A stretch of DNA of 64,000 nt, from assembly GCA_023678885.1 (NCBI GenBank), contig CM042953.1, forward strand, positions 340,597-404,596. The letters run 5' to 3'. Under the pieces are notes generated by a model that was not told the DNA's origin, searched no databases, and was given only the letters and a program-made list of their open reading frames with translations. The stretch comes from Pogostemon cablin. Its lineage: Eukaryota; Streptophyta; Magnoliopsida; Lamiales; Lamiaceae. The translations under genes and the position numbers were made by a program. Positions 47,286 through 60,633 of the stretch are shown here, piece after piece (position 1 is the stretch's first letter; each line of letters begins with the position of its first letter).

Positions 47286-49077
47286 GCATTGTGAGACTGT
47301 GTAAAGGCAAGGGATGAAACATTTCTGAACTTGAGCCCTTATTTAGAACATAATAGTTCAATTACAAGTTGTCTAAAAGTACTTAGTTCCACTGAAACTT
47401 AAATGCTTAATACAAAATCTTTTTGACACACATTTCAGGTTTTACCTTTTACTTTCTACGCATTAGATCTTAAACTCTATCATGATCATAGTAGTTTCTT
47501 TCTGTGGGATGATGATCATTCATTTGCCATGATGAATTTTAAGTGCTATAAGGTCATATTTCAAGACTGGAATTTTCAAATTCTAGATAAGAATTCAAGT
47601 ACCTTTATGTAATGACTGGTTACCTTTATCTACTGTCTACTTTAAAGTCTCACAGCTTTCCTAAAATTTCTCTTCTTTCTTGCAAGAATTGCTGTTATTT
47701 AAGAGTTCACATAATGACGTGACATTGGCATTTAAATTTATTCTCATATTGTTAAGAATCTTTGTTATGCATGTTGCTCTTTTGTTTTTCTTCATTTGCT
47801 TGCTCTCTTATTTCAAGACTGGAATTTTCTATGTTTGTTTCTAGATAAGAACTCAAGTACTTCATTAATGGTTAACTTTATCTACTATCAGCGTTAAAGT
47901 TCTTTTGTTTTTCTTCATTTGCTTGCTCTCTTATTTCAAGACTGGAATTTTCTATGTTTGTTTCTAGATAAGAACTCAAGTACTTCATTAATGGTTAACT
48001 TTATCTACTGTCAGCGTTAAAGTCTCACGCCTTCGTTATAATTTGTCTTCTTTCTTGCAAGATATGCTATTATAGTTTACATGATGACCAGATATCGACA
48101 TTTAATTATATATTCATATAGTTTAGAATCTCTATTATGCATGTTGCTCTTTATTTTTTACTCATTTGCTTGCTCTCTTATAGAATGAGTTTTTAATTAC
48201 AGGACAAAGATTTAACATAAAAAGAGATTCCGGCTGGAAATTCAAAACTAATGATCTAAAAGGTATGATTGATTTTGACAATATAATTGATTAAAGGATT
48301 TTAAATGTTCATTCTTCATGACTTGAATTATCATTGTTTCTAGAAAAGAACTCAAGTACTTTATTCCATGAAAGATTACTTTATCTACCGGCTAAGTTAC
48401 TATCTCAAAGCCTCCCTAATAATTTCTCTTCTTTTTTTCAAGAATTGTTCTTATCAAAGACTTAAATGTGATGACTAGCTATTGGAATTCAAATTTATTT
48501 TCATATTGTTTAGAATCTCTTTTGTGGTTTTTTTCTTTTATTAATCATTTGGTTGCTCTCTTCTAAAATGTATTTGTAATTACTGTACAACAATTTAACA
48601 TAAAGATATGATTCTATACTAGACTTGTATTTTGTTGATTCAAGCTCTAGCCTAAAAGTTGTTTAGTTCTCCTCCATCTTCGCATTGAAATTGTAAGATA
48701 TTTATTTTAGTTGTAGTATAATGATATATATTATGTCTGAAACCAATTTGTACTCTCATCATGTAAATAAAATTTATTCCCTAAAAAATACTAACACCCC
48801 TCAAATGAACATGGGTTTTGATTGGTGGTTTGAATGCTAAAATTTTAGTTAGGAAGAGGGCAGGTCCTTTTTCAAAAATAGGGAGATTATTTAATTAGCT
48901 GATATTATTAATAGAAAAGGGAAAACTAAAAGTACAAAGGACCAAAATTGTCCCCAATGATGAGCTATGAATGCAAAAAACCTGACCTTTAAAAACTTTC
49001 TACGTAATGACTTGTTAAAATGTTTGTTATGAATCCTGTTTTATGCACTATTAATTTTCTTCTTCTCTCTTCTGCAG

Positions 49078-49940
49078 GCCTCTTTTATTATGGCTGCTCT
49101 CCCTAATGCTAAGCATGGTGAAGAAGGGCGTACTAAAAAAAAGTATCATGAGATCTTTCAAAAAAAAGGTCAAAAGAGCAAAAAAAAAAAAGAAAGTTCT
49201 CATGAAGCTAAAAAAAAAGATCGTATGAGCATTGGAAAAAAATTGAGGGCAAAAAAAAAAAGATCATAAAAAGGTAAAAAATAAAAAATCATGAGAGCTT
49301 TGATGAGCATACATTGTGCATTTCCTGGATTGAATGAGAAAAAATGTCCAGGTATTGCAATTGCGATGTAGTATTTTATTAAAGTGTTTTCCCCCCTTTA
49401 TAAAAATGATAACTTCTGTCATTTGACACATTTCAGATGAATACAATTATGAAAGAGCTCTAATATCCCAAGGTTCTTAGTTAAGGCCTGTTTTGGATGA
49501 TTTGTGCAGTGCACCACTTTTGTACTTCACATATTAAAATGAAGGTGCTTGAATCTCTTTGTTAATGATCTCTCTTGTGTCTTTTTCTTAAAAAAAAATT
49601 AATTAATATCAGTGATATCATTTTTTAAGTTTTATTATGTTGTGGTTTTAACATTTGGCATGTTTGTTCCTGCAGGATTTAATTGACTAATGCGAGATAT
49701 CTGTTTCAATCTAGTTATATTACAACTAAAAATGCTATTGTGAAGCTGATTGGTGCTCTACACAGGTTTGTTGTCCTAGGTGGCATGAATTTCTTTTGCC
49801 ACTTTTTCATACTCTTCAAATGGTAGCTTTACTGACTTTATGTTATTCTCCTTGAAAATATTAAAGGCTTCTCAGATGTCAAACCTGCTCTGGATAGTAG
49901 TACCATTGAAGCAGAGTATGAAAGGAATCTGTTTAAGGTA
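49078..49940 (+). pseudogene. Unit 1 scrambled MOR1-like exons
   Basis: Exon-like 49078-49135 (SFIMAALPNAKHGEEGR) resembles the exon at 61968 (VPYITAALTDA...GAEGRKD). It runs into A-rich sequence with CATGAGATC words. Then come 49437-49545 (MNTIMKEL, PKVLS), homologous to 60634-60741 but with stops; 49677-49766 (a decayed DLID...KLIGALH exon); and 49876-49938 (DVKPALDSSTIEAEYERN). The exon matching 61968 stands before the one matching 60634, the reverse of the collinear gene. Confidence 0.7.
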
Positions 49941-51418
49941 ATTTCTGGTAAGTTTTCAAATGTTCTTTATCCTTGAGAACCCTTTGATTGTACTTCACTA
50001 CATATTAGCATTGTGAGATCGTAATGTCAAGGGATCAAACATTTCTGAACTTGATCCCTTATATAGATCATAATAGTTCAATTGCAAGTAGTCTAAAAGA
50101 ATTTATTTCCACTGGAAATTTTAATACTTAAGACATTCTTTTTTACACACGTTTCAGGTTTTATCTTTTACTTTCTGTGAGTAAGATCTTAAGCTCTATC
50201 ATGATCATGGTAGTTTCTTTCTTTGGGATGCTACTCTTTCATTTGCCGCGCGTGATAAATTTTCAAGTGCTATAAGATCTTATTTCAAGACTGGAATTTT
50301 CAATGTTTGTTTCTAGATAAGAACTCAAGTACTTCATTAATGGTTAACTTTACCTACCGTTAGTGTTAAAGTCTCACAGCCTTCGTTATAATTTCTCTTC
50401 TTTCTTTCTAGATATGCTATTATAGTTTACTTGATGACCGGAAATCGACTTTTAATTATATATTCATATAGTTTAGAATCTCTATTATGCATGCTGCTCT
50501 TTATTTTTTCCTCATTTGCTTGCTCTCTTATAAAATGAGTTTTTAATTACAGGAGAAAGATTTAACATAAGAGATTCCAGATGGAAATCCCAAACTTATG
50601 ATCTTAAAGGTATGATTCTTTTTGACTATATAATTGAGTAAAGTTCTTAAAAAGTTCATTCTTCATGACTTGAATCATCATTGTTTCTAGAAAAGAACTC
50701 AAGTACTTTCAGTCCATGAAAGATTACTTTATCTACCGGCTAAGTTAGCGTCTCGACGCCTCCCTAATAATTTCTCTTCTTTCTTTCAAGAGTTGCTCTT
50801 ACCAAGGAGTTAAACGAGATGACTACTATTGGAATTCAAATTTATTTTCATATCGTTTAGAATCTCTGTTGTGGTGTTGCTCCTTTATTTCTTATTTGGT
50901 TGCTCTCTTCTGAAATGTATTTATCATTACTGTACAACAATTTAACATAAAGATATGATTCTATACTAGGCTTGTATTTTGTTGATTCAAGCTCTAGCAC
51001 TAAAAGTTGTTTAGTTCTCCTCCATTTTCGCATTGAAATTGTTAGATTTTATTGTAGTTGTGGTATATATATCATGTCTGAAATCAATTTGTAATCTCAT
51101 CATGTAAATAAAATTTATTCCCTAAAAAAATAATAACACCCCTCAAATGAACATGGCTTCAGAATGGTGGTTTGAATGCTGAAATTTTAGTTAGGGGAGT
51201 GTAGGTCCTTTGGCAAAAATGGGGAGATTATTTAATTAGATGATATTATTAATAGAAAAGGGAAAACTAAAAGTACAAAGGACCAAAAGTATCCCCAAGG
51301 ATGAGCTATGAATACCAAAACCCTGGTCTTTAAAACTTTCTATGTAATGACTTTTTAAAAAGTTTGTTGTGAATCCTGTTTTATGCACTATTAATTTTCT
51401 TCTTCTGTCTTCTGCAGG

Positions 51419-52710
51419 TCCCTTTTATTATGGCTGCTCTCCCTAATGCTGACCATGGTGAAGAAGGGCGTACTAAAAAAAAGTATCATGAGATCTTTGA
51501 AAAAAAGAGTTAAAGAGCAAAAAAAAAAAATAATGAAGAAGGCTCTCATGAAGCTCAAAAAAAAAATCATATGAGCATTGGAAAAAAAATGAGGTAAAAA
51601 AAAGGTCATAAAAAGGTCAAAAAAAAAAAGAAAAATCATGAGAGCTTTGATGAGCATACATTGCGCAGTTCCTGTATGGAATGAGAAAAAATGTCCAGGT
51701 ATTGCAATTGCGATGTACTAGTATTTTATTAAAGTGTTTTTTCCCCCTTTATAAACTTTCTATGTAATGACATTTTAAAAAGTTTGTTGTGAATCCTGTT
51801 TTATGCACTATTAATTTTCTTCTTCTCTCTTCTGCAGGTCCCTTTTATTATGGCTGTTCTCCCTAATGCTGAGCATGGTGAAGAAGGGCGTACTAAAAAA
51901 AAGTATCATGAGATCTTCGAAAAAAAGTGTTAAAGAGCAAAAAAAAAAAAAAAAGAAGGCTCTCATGAAGCTCAAAAAAAAATCATATTAGCATTGGAAA
52001 AAAAAGAGGTAAAAAAAAGATCATAAAAAGGTCAAAAAAAAAAAAGAAAAATCATGAGAGCTTTGATGAGCATACATTGCGCAGTTCCTGGATGGAATGA
52101 GAAAAAATGTCCAGGTATTGCAATTGCGATGTACTAGTATTTTATTAAAGTGTTTTTTCCCCCTTTATAAATATGATAACTTCTGTCATTTGAAATATTT
52201 CAGATGAATAAAATTATGAAAGAGCTCTAAAATCTAACGTTCTTAGTGAAGTCCTGTTTTGGATGATTTCTGTAGTGCACCACTTTTGTACTTCACATAT
52301 TAAAATGAAGGTGCTTGAATCTCTTTGTTAATGATCTCTCTTGCGTCTTTTTCTTAAAAAAAAATTAATTACAATCAGTAATATCATTTTTTGAGTTTTA
52401 TTATGTTGTGGTTTTAACATCTGGCATGTTTGTTCCTGCAGGATTTAATTGACTAATGCGAGGTATCAGTTTCAATCTAGTTATATTACAACTAAAACTG
52501 CTAATGTGAAGCTGATTGGTGCTCTACACAGGTTTGTTGTCCTAGGTGGCATGAATTTTGTTTGCCACGTTTTCATACTCTTCAAATGATCGCTTTACTG
52601 ACTTTATATTATTCTCCTTGAAAATATTAAAGGCGTCTCAGATGTCAAACCTGCTCTGGATAGTAGTACCATTGAAGCAGAGTATGAAAGGAATCCGTAT
52701 AAGGTCATTT
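51419..52710 (+). pseudogene. Unit 2 scrambled MOR1-like exons with duplicated first exon
   Basis: Same set as unit 1, but the PFIMAALPNAEHGEEGR exon plus A-rich tail and following donor region is present twice, at 51419 and 51839 (420 bp apart). The exons matching 60634, the second exon and the DVKPALDSS exon follow at about 52200, 52441 and 52638. Confidence 0.7.
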
Positions 52711-54414
52711 CTGGTAAGTTTTTAATTGTTCTTTATCCTTGAGAACCCTTGATTGTACTTCTCTACATATTAGCATTGTGAGATCGTATTGTCAAGGGAT
52801 TAAACATTTCTGAACTTGATCCCTTATGTAGATCATAATAGTTCAACTGCAAGTAGTCTAAAAGAATTTATTTCCACTGGAAATTTAATACTCAAGACAT
52901 TCTTTTTTACACACGTTTCAGGTTTTACCTTTTACATTCTGTGAGTAAGATCTTAAGCTCTATCATGATCATGGTAGTTTCTTTCTTTTGGATGCTACTC
53001 TTTGAGAACCCTTCGATTGTGCATGTCGAGGGATTAAACATTTCTGAACTTGATCCCTTATGTAGATCATAATAGTTCAATTGCAATTAGTCTAAAACAA
53101 TTTATTTCCACTGGAAATTTAATACTTAAAACATTCTTTTTTACACACGCTTCAGGTTTTACCTTTTACATTCTGTGAGTAAGATCTTAAGCTCTATCAT
53201 GATCATTGTAGTTTCTTTCTTTTGGATGCTACTCTTTCATTTGCCGCGCGTGATAAATTTTCAAGTGCTATACGATCTTAATTCAAGACTGGAATTTTCA
53301 ATGTTTGTTTCTAGATAAGAACTCAAGTACTTCATTAATGGTTAACTTTATCTACCGTTAGTGTTAAAGTCTCACAGCCTTCGTTATAATTTCTCTTCTT
53401 TCTTGCTAGATATGCTATTATAGTTTACATGATGACCGGAAATCGACATTTAATTATATATTCATATAGTTCAGAATCTCTATTATGCATGCTGCTCTTT
53501 ATTTTTTCCTCATTTGCTTGCTCTCTTATAAAATGAGTTTTTAATTACAGGACAAAGATTTAAAATAAGACATTCCAGCTGGAAATCCCAAACTTATGAT
53601 CTTAAAGGTATGATTGTTTTTGACTATATAATTGAGTAAAGTTCTTAAAAAGTTCATTCTTCATGACTTGAATCATCATTGTTTCTAGAAAAGAACTCAA
53701 GTACTTTCAGTCCATGAAAGATTACTTTATCTACCGGCTAAGTTAGCGTCTCGACGCCTCCCTAATAATTTCTCTTCTTTCTTTCAAGAGTTGCTCTTAC
53801 AAGGAGTTAAACGAGATGACTACTATTGGAATTCAAATTTATTTTCATATCGTTTAGAATCTCTGTTGTGGTGTTGCTCCTTTATTTCTCATTTGGTTGC
53901 TCTCTTCTGAAATGTATTTATCATTACTGTACAACAATTTAACATAAAGATATGATTCTATACTAGGCTTGTATTTTGTTGATTCAAGCTCTAGCACTAA
54001 AAGTTGTTTAGTTCTCCTCCATTTTCGCATTGAAGTTGTTAGATTTTATTGTAGTTGTGGTATATATATCATGTCTGAAATCAATTTGTAATCTCATCAT
54101 GTAAATAAAATTTATTCCCTAAAAAAATAATAACACCCCTCAAATGAACATGGCTTCAGAATGGTGGTTTGAATGCTGAAATTTTAGTTAGGGGAGTGTA
54201 GGTCCTTTGGCAAAAATGGGGAGATTATTTAATTAGATGATATTATTAATAGAAAAGGGAAAACTAAAAGTACAAAGGACCAAAAGTATCCCCAAGGATG
54301 AGCTATGAATACCAAAACCCTGGCCTTTAAAACTTTCTATGTAATGACTTTTTAAAAAGTTTGTTGTGAATCCTGTTTTATGCACTATTAATTTTCTTCT
54401 TCTGTCTTCTGCAG

Positions 54415-55290
54415 GTCCCTTTTATTATGGCTGCTCTCCCTAATGCTGAGCATGGTGAAGAAGGGCGTACTAAAAAAAAGTATCATGAGATCTTTGAAAA
54501 AAAGAGTTAAAGAGCAAAAAAAAAAAATAATGAAGAAGGCTCTCATGAAGCTCAAAAAAAAAATCATATGAGCATTGGAAAAAAAATGAGGTAAAAAAAT
54601 GGTCATAAAAAGGTCAAAAAAAAAAAAGAAAAATCATGAGAGCTTTGATGAGCATACATTGCGCAGTTCCTGGATGGAATGAGAAAAAATGTCCAGGTAT
54701 TGCAATTGCGATGTACTAGTATTTTATTAAAGTGTTTTTTCCCCCTTTATAAATATGATAACTTCTGTCATTTGAAATATTTCAGATGAATAAAATTATG
54801 AAAGAGCTCTAAAATCTAACGTTCTTAGTGAAGTCCTGTTTTGGATGATTTCTGTAGTGCACCACTTTTGTACTTCACATATTAAAATGAAGGTGCTTGA
54901 ATCTCTTTGTTAATGATCTCTCTTGCGTCTTTTTCTTAAAAAAAAAATTAATTACAATCAGTAATATCATTTTTTGAGTTTTATTATGTTGTGGTTTTAA
55001 CATCTGGCATGTTTGTTCCTGCAGGATTTAATTGACTAATGCGAGGTATCAGTTTCAATCTAGTTATATTACAACTAAAACTGCTAATGTGAAGCTGATT
55101 GGTGCTCTACACAGGTTTGTTGTCCTAGGTGGCATGAATTTCGTTTGCCACGTTTTCATACTCTTTAAATGATCGCTTTACTGACTTTATGTTATTCTCC
55201 TTGAAAATATTAAAGGCGTCTCAGATGTCAAACCTGCTCTGGATAGTAGTACCATTGAAGCAGAGTATGAAAGGAATCCGTATAAGGTCA
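54415..55290 (+). pseudogene. Unit 3 scrambled MOR1-like exons
   Basis: One copy of the PFIMAALPNAEHGEEGR exon (54415), then decayed exons at about 54785, 55024 and 55222. It is nearly identical to the second half of unit 2. Confidence 0.7.
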
Positions 55291-56999
55291 TTTCTGGTAA
55301 GTTTTTAATTGTTCTTTATCCTTGAGAACCCTTGATTGTACTTCTCTACATATTAGCATTGTGAGATCGTATCGTCAAGGGATTAAACATTTCTGAACTT
55401 GATCCCTTATGTAGATCATAATAGTTCAACTGCAAGTAGTCTAAAAGAATTTATTTCCACTGGAAATTTAATACTCAAGACATTCTTTTTTACACACGTT
55501 TCAGGTTTTACCTTTTACATTCTGTGAGTAAGATCTTAAGCTCTATCATGATCATGGTAGTTTCTTTCTTTTGGATGCTACTCTTTGAGAACCCTTCGAT
55601 TGTACATGTCGAGGGATTAAACATTTCTGAACTTGATCCCTTATGTAGATCATAATAGTTCAATTGCAATTAGTCTAAAACAATTTATTTCCACTGGAAA
55701 TTTAATACTTAAGACATTCTTTTTTACACACGCTTCAGGTTTTACCTTTTACATTCTGTGAGTAAGATCTTAAGCTCTATCATGATCATTGTAGTTTCTT
55801 TCTTTTGGATGCTACTCTTTCATTTGCCGCGCGTGATAAATTTTCAAGTGCTATACGATCTTAATTCAAGACTGGAATTTTCAATGTTTGTTTCTAGATA
55901 AGAACTCAAGTACTTCATTAATGGTTAACTTTATCTACCGTTAGTGTTAAAGTCTCACAGCCTTCGTTATAATTTCTCTTCTGTCTTGCTAGATATGCTA
56001 TTATAGTTTACATGATGACCGGAAATCGACATTTAATTATATATTCATATAGTTCAGAATCTCTATTATGCATGCTGCTCTTTATTTTTTCCTCATTTGC
56101 TTGCTCTCTTATAAAATGAGTTTTTAATTACAGGACAAAGATTTAAAATAAGACATTCCAGCTGGAAATCCCAAACTTATGATCTTAAAGGTATGATTGT
56201 TTTTGACTATATAATTGAGTAAAGTTCTTAAAAAGTTCATTATTCATGACTTGAATCATCATTGTTTCTAGAAAAGAACTCAAGTACTTTCAGTCCATGA
56301 AAGATTACTTTATCTACCGGCTAAGTTAGCGTCTCGACGCCTCCCTAATAATTTCTCTTCTTTCTTTCAAGAATTGCTCTTATCAAGGAGTTAAACGAGA
56401 TGACTACTATTGGAATTCAAATTTATTTTCATATCGTTTAGAATCTCTGTTGTGGTGTTGCTCCTTTATTTCTCATTTGGTTGCTCTCTTCTGAAATGTA
56501 TTTATCATTACTGTACAACAATTTAACATAAAGATATGATTCTATACTAGGCTTGTATTTTGTTGATTCAAGCTCTAGCACTAAAAGTTGTTTAGTTCTC
56601 CTCCATTTTCGCATTGAAGTTGTTAGATTTTATTGTAGTTGTGGTATATATATCATGTCTGAAATCAATTTGTAATCTCATCATGTAAATAAAATTTATT
56701 CCCTAAAAAAATAATAACACCCCTCAAATGAACATGGCTTCAGAATGGTGGTTTGAATGCTGAAATTTTAGTTAGGGGAGTGTAGGTCCTTTGGCAAAAA
56801 TGGGGAGATTATTTAATTAGATGATATTATTAATAGAAAAGGGAAAACTAAAAGTACAAAGGACCAAAAGTATCCCCAAGGATGAGCTATGAATACCAAA
56901 ACCCTGGCCTTTAAAACTTTCTATGTAATGACTTTTTAAAAAGTTTGTTGTGAATCCTGTTTTATGCACTATTAATTTTCTTCTTCTGTCTTCTGCAGG

Positions 57000-58300
57000 T
57001 CCCTTTTATTATGGCTGCTCTCCCTAATGCTGAGCATGGTGAAGAAGGGCGTACTAAAAAAAAGTATCATGAGATCTTTGAAAAAAAGAGTTAAAGAGCA
57101 AAAAAAAAAAAAATAATGAAGAAGGCTCTCATGAAGCTCAAAAAAAAAAAATCATATGAGCATTGGAAAAAAAATGAGGTAAAAAAAAGGTCATAAAAAG
57201 GTCAAAAAAAAAAAGAAAAATCATGAGAGCTTTGATGAGCATACATTGCGCAGTTCCTGGATGGAATGAGAAAAAATGTCCAGGTATTGCAATTACGATG
57301 TACTAGTATTTTATTAAAGTGTTTTTTCCCCCTTTATAAACTTTCTATGTAATGACATTTTAAAAAGTTTGTTGTGAATCCTGTTTTATGCACTATTAAT
57401 TTTCTTCTTCTCTCTTCTGCAGGTCCCTTTTATTATGGCTGCTCTCCCTAATGCTGAGCATGGTGAAGAAGGGCGTACTAAAAAAAAGTATCATGAGATC
57501 TTCGAAAAAAAGAGTTAAAGAGCAAAAAAAAAAAAAAAAGAAGGCTCTCATGAAGCTCAAAAAAAAAAAATCATATTAGCATTGGAAAAAAAAGAGGTAA
57601 AAAAAAGATCATAAAAAGGTCAAAAAAAAAAAAAAGAAAAATCATGAGAGCTTTGATGAGCATACATTGCGCAGTTCCTGGATGGAATGAGAAAAAATGT
57701 CCAGGTATTGCAATTGCGATGTACTAGTATTTTATTAAAGTGTTTTTTCCCCCTTTATAAATATGATAACTTCTGTCATTTGAAATATTTCAGATGAATA
57801 AAATTATGAAAGAGCTCTAAAATCTAACGTTCTTAGTGAAGTCCTGTTTTGGATGATTTCTGTAGTGCACCACTTTTGTACTTCACATATTAAAATGAAG
57901 GTGCTTGAATCTCTTTGTTAATGATCTCTCTTGCGTCTTTTTCTTAAAAAAAAATTAATTACAATCAGTAATATCATTTTTTGAGTTTTATTATGTTGTG
58001 GTTTTAACATCTGGCATGTTTGTTCCTGCAGGATTTAATTGACTAATGCGAGGTATCAGTTTCAATCTGGTTATATTACAACTAAAACTGCTAATGTGAA
58101 GCTGATTGGTGCTCTACACAGGTTTGTTGTCCTAGGTGGCATGAATTTCGTTTGCCACGTTTTCATACTCTTCAAATGATCGCTTTACTGACTTTATGTT
58201 ATTCTCCTTGAAAATATTAAAGGCGTCTCAGATGTCAAACCTGCTCTGGATAGTAGTACCATTGAAGCAGTGTATGAAAGGAATCCGTATAAGGTCATTT
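57000..58300 (+). pseudogene. Unit 4 scrambled MOR1-like exons with duplicated first exon
   Basis: The exon at 57000 is duplicated at 57421 (421 bp), as in unit 2. Decayed exons follow at about 57793, 58030 and 58228. The last has a GAG-to-GTG change (EAVYERN) absent from other units. Confidence 0.7.
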
Positions 58301-59705
58301 CTGGTAAGTTTTTAATTGTTCTTTATCCTTGAGAACCCTTGATTGTACTTCTCTACATATTAGCATTGTGAGATCGTATTGTCAAGGGATTAAACATTTC
58401 TGAACTTGATCCCTTATGTAGATCATAATAGTTCAACTGCAAGTAGTCTAAAAGAATTTATTTCCACTGGAAATTTAATATTTAAGACATTCTTTTTTAC
58501 ACACGTTTCAGGTTTTACCTTTTACATTCTGTGAGTAAGATCTTAAGTTCTATCATGATCATGGTAGTTTCTTTCTTTGGGATGCTACTCTTTGAGAACC
58601 CTTTGATTGTACTTCACTACATATTAGCATTGTGAGATCGTAATGTCAAGGGATTAAACATTTCTGAACTTGATCCCTTATGTAGATCTTAATAGTTCAA
58701 TTGCAATTAGTCTAAAAGAATTTATTTCCACTGGAAATTTAATACTTAAGACATTCTTTTTTATGCACGTTTCAGGTTTGACCTTTTACATTCTGTGAGT
58801 AAGATCTTAAGCTCTATCATGATCATTGTAGTTTCTTTCTTTTGGATGCTACTCTTTCATTTGCTTTTCAAGTGCTATAAGATCTTATTTCAAGACTGGA
58901 ATTTTCAATGATTGTTTCTAGATAAGAACTCAAGTACTTCATTAATGGTTAACTTTATCTACCGTTAGTGTTAAAGTCTCACAGCCTTCGTTATAATTTC
59001 TCTTCTTTCTTGCCAGATATGCTATTATAGTTTACATGATGACCGGAAATCGACATTTAATTATATATTCATATAGTTTAGAATCTCTATTATGCATGCT
59101 GCTCTTTATTTTTTCCTCATTCGCTTGCTCTCTTATAAAATGAGTTTTTAATTACAGGACAAAGATTTAACATAAGACATTCCAGCTGGAAATCCCAAAC
59201 TTATGATCTTAAAGGTATGATTGTTTTTGACAATATAATTGAGTAAAGTTCTTAAAAAGTTCATTATTCATGACTTGAATCATCATTGTTTCTAGAAAAG
59301 AACTCAAGTACTTTCAGTCCATGAAAGATTACTTTATCTACCGGCTAAGTTAGCGTCTCAAAGCCTCCCTAATAATTTCTCTTCTTTCTTTTAAGAATTG
59401 CTTTTATCAAGGACTTAAACGTGATGACTATCTATTGGAATTCAAATTTATTTTCATATCGTTTAGAATCTCTGTTGTGGTGTTGCTCCTTTATTTCTCA
59501 TTTGGTTGCTCTCTTCTGGAATGTATTTATCATTACTGTACAACAATTTAACATAAAGATATGATTCTATACTAGGCTTGTATTTTGTTGATTCAAGCTC
59601 TAGCACTAAAAGATGTTTAGTTCTCCTCCATTTTCTCATTGAAATTGTAAGATTTTATTGTAGTTGTGGTATATATATCATGTCTGAAATAAATTTGTAA
59701 TCTCA

Positions 59706-60225
59706 TTGGGGTCAACTGCCACTAGTTCCAAAATGCAAGAGAAAGAAGTAATGAAGGAAAAGGGAACTACTTTAAGATTATTAGATGAAGAGGACGAAGA
59801 AGAAGAAGATAATGTTGGATTTGAAGAGAAAAAGATTTTAATGAGGAAGAACAAATTGATGATGAGGACTTGAAGTTTGATGATGAAGAGATGATAATTA
59901 AAATATATTTGCTGCTAGATTTTGTGTGATGCTTTGATTGACTTATTTTATTTCACATATTATGAATTTTCGTATGTGCATGTTTAATTTTGGCTAGTTC
60001 ATATGTCGTACTCATATAAATTGTTATATTATATGCCTTTTAAACTTATTTTATTGGGTAAATATGTTGTATATGGGTTATATTTAGTGTAGAATAAATA
60101 ATGGTGTTATATTATACATTAATTCCAAGGCGCGCCTCAGGCGTGCGCCATGCGCGTCAGGCACAAATATGCCTCGGTGCGCCTTGGTGCGCCTTGCGCC
60201 CTTAATAACTATTGGTGCAGACAAA
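59706..60225 (+). pseudogene. Possible transposase tail and GCGC-rich repeat
   Basis: Breaks homology with the tandem units at TCTCAT. An acidic stretch reads SKMQEKEVMKEKGTTLRLLD, then EEDEEEEDNVGFEE, and after a shift DFNEEEQIDDEDLKFDDEE with a stop near 59929. Such acidic tails end some plant hAT transposases; this is a weak resemblance. At 60128-60205 a cluster of AAGGCGCGCCTCAGGCG-like words resembles subterminal repeats of DNA transposons. No terminal inverted repeat or 8-bp duplication was found. Confidence 0.3.
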
Positions 60226-60633
60226 AACAGCAAATCTACTTTCACTTTTTATTTCATATTCACATATTAGTTAACTTTTGCATCTGATTTTCCATTGTAA
60301 ACTTGCAAACTGTACACGTCTCCAGAATTGTTCCGTCAATTGGCCTAACTCACCAATTTAAGGGGTAATTTGCCTGTCTTCTGGTTATCACCAATTTATT
60401 TTTTTTATCTCGTGTGTTTTATTATGCTCTGAAGATCCTTGTGTCCAATTGACTTTCTTTTTTTTTGGAATTGAACCTGTTCTGTGTAGTGGATAACTCT
60501 TCGGTAATTAGTAAAGTGGGCATATATTGGTTCATTTCCTGTTTTAGTGGATGATCTGACAACTTGTTTGTAAACTTGTTAAGTTTTTTTCACTTCATAA
60601 ATATGATCAGTTCTGCCATTTGATCTTTTTCAG
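60226..60633 (+). other. Intron-like sequence before the MOR1-like exon series
   Basis: AT-rich, ending in a polypyrimidine run and CAG at 60631-60633 in front of the exon starting at 60634. Nothing else recognised. Confidence 0.5.

Larger units (their letters stand above)
47286..59705 (+). repeat. Tandem amplification of a 2.6-3.0 kb segment carrying MOR1-like exons
   Basis: The marker GCATTGTGAGA...CAAGGGAT recurs at about 47286, 50008, 52773, 55356 and 58363. This gives four units of about 2.72, 2.76, 2.58 and 3.01 kb and a partial fifth ending at 59705. The last units are nearly identical over long stretches; the first is most diverged. Each full unit holds, in order, intron-like sequence, an exon-like PFIMAALPNAEHGEEGRT piece, an A-rich stretch, a decayed first TOG exon, a decayed second exon and DVKPALDSSTIEAEYERN. 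Local duplications (about 420 bp and 235-265 bp) distinguish units. Confidence 0.9.
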
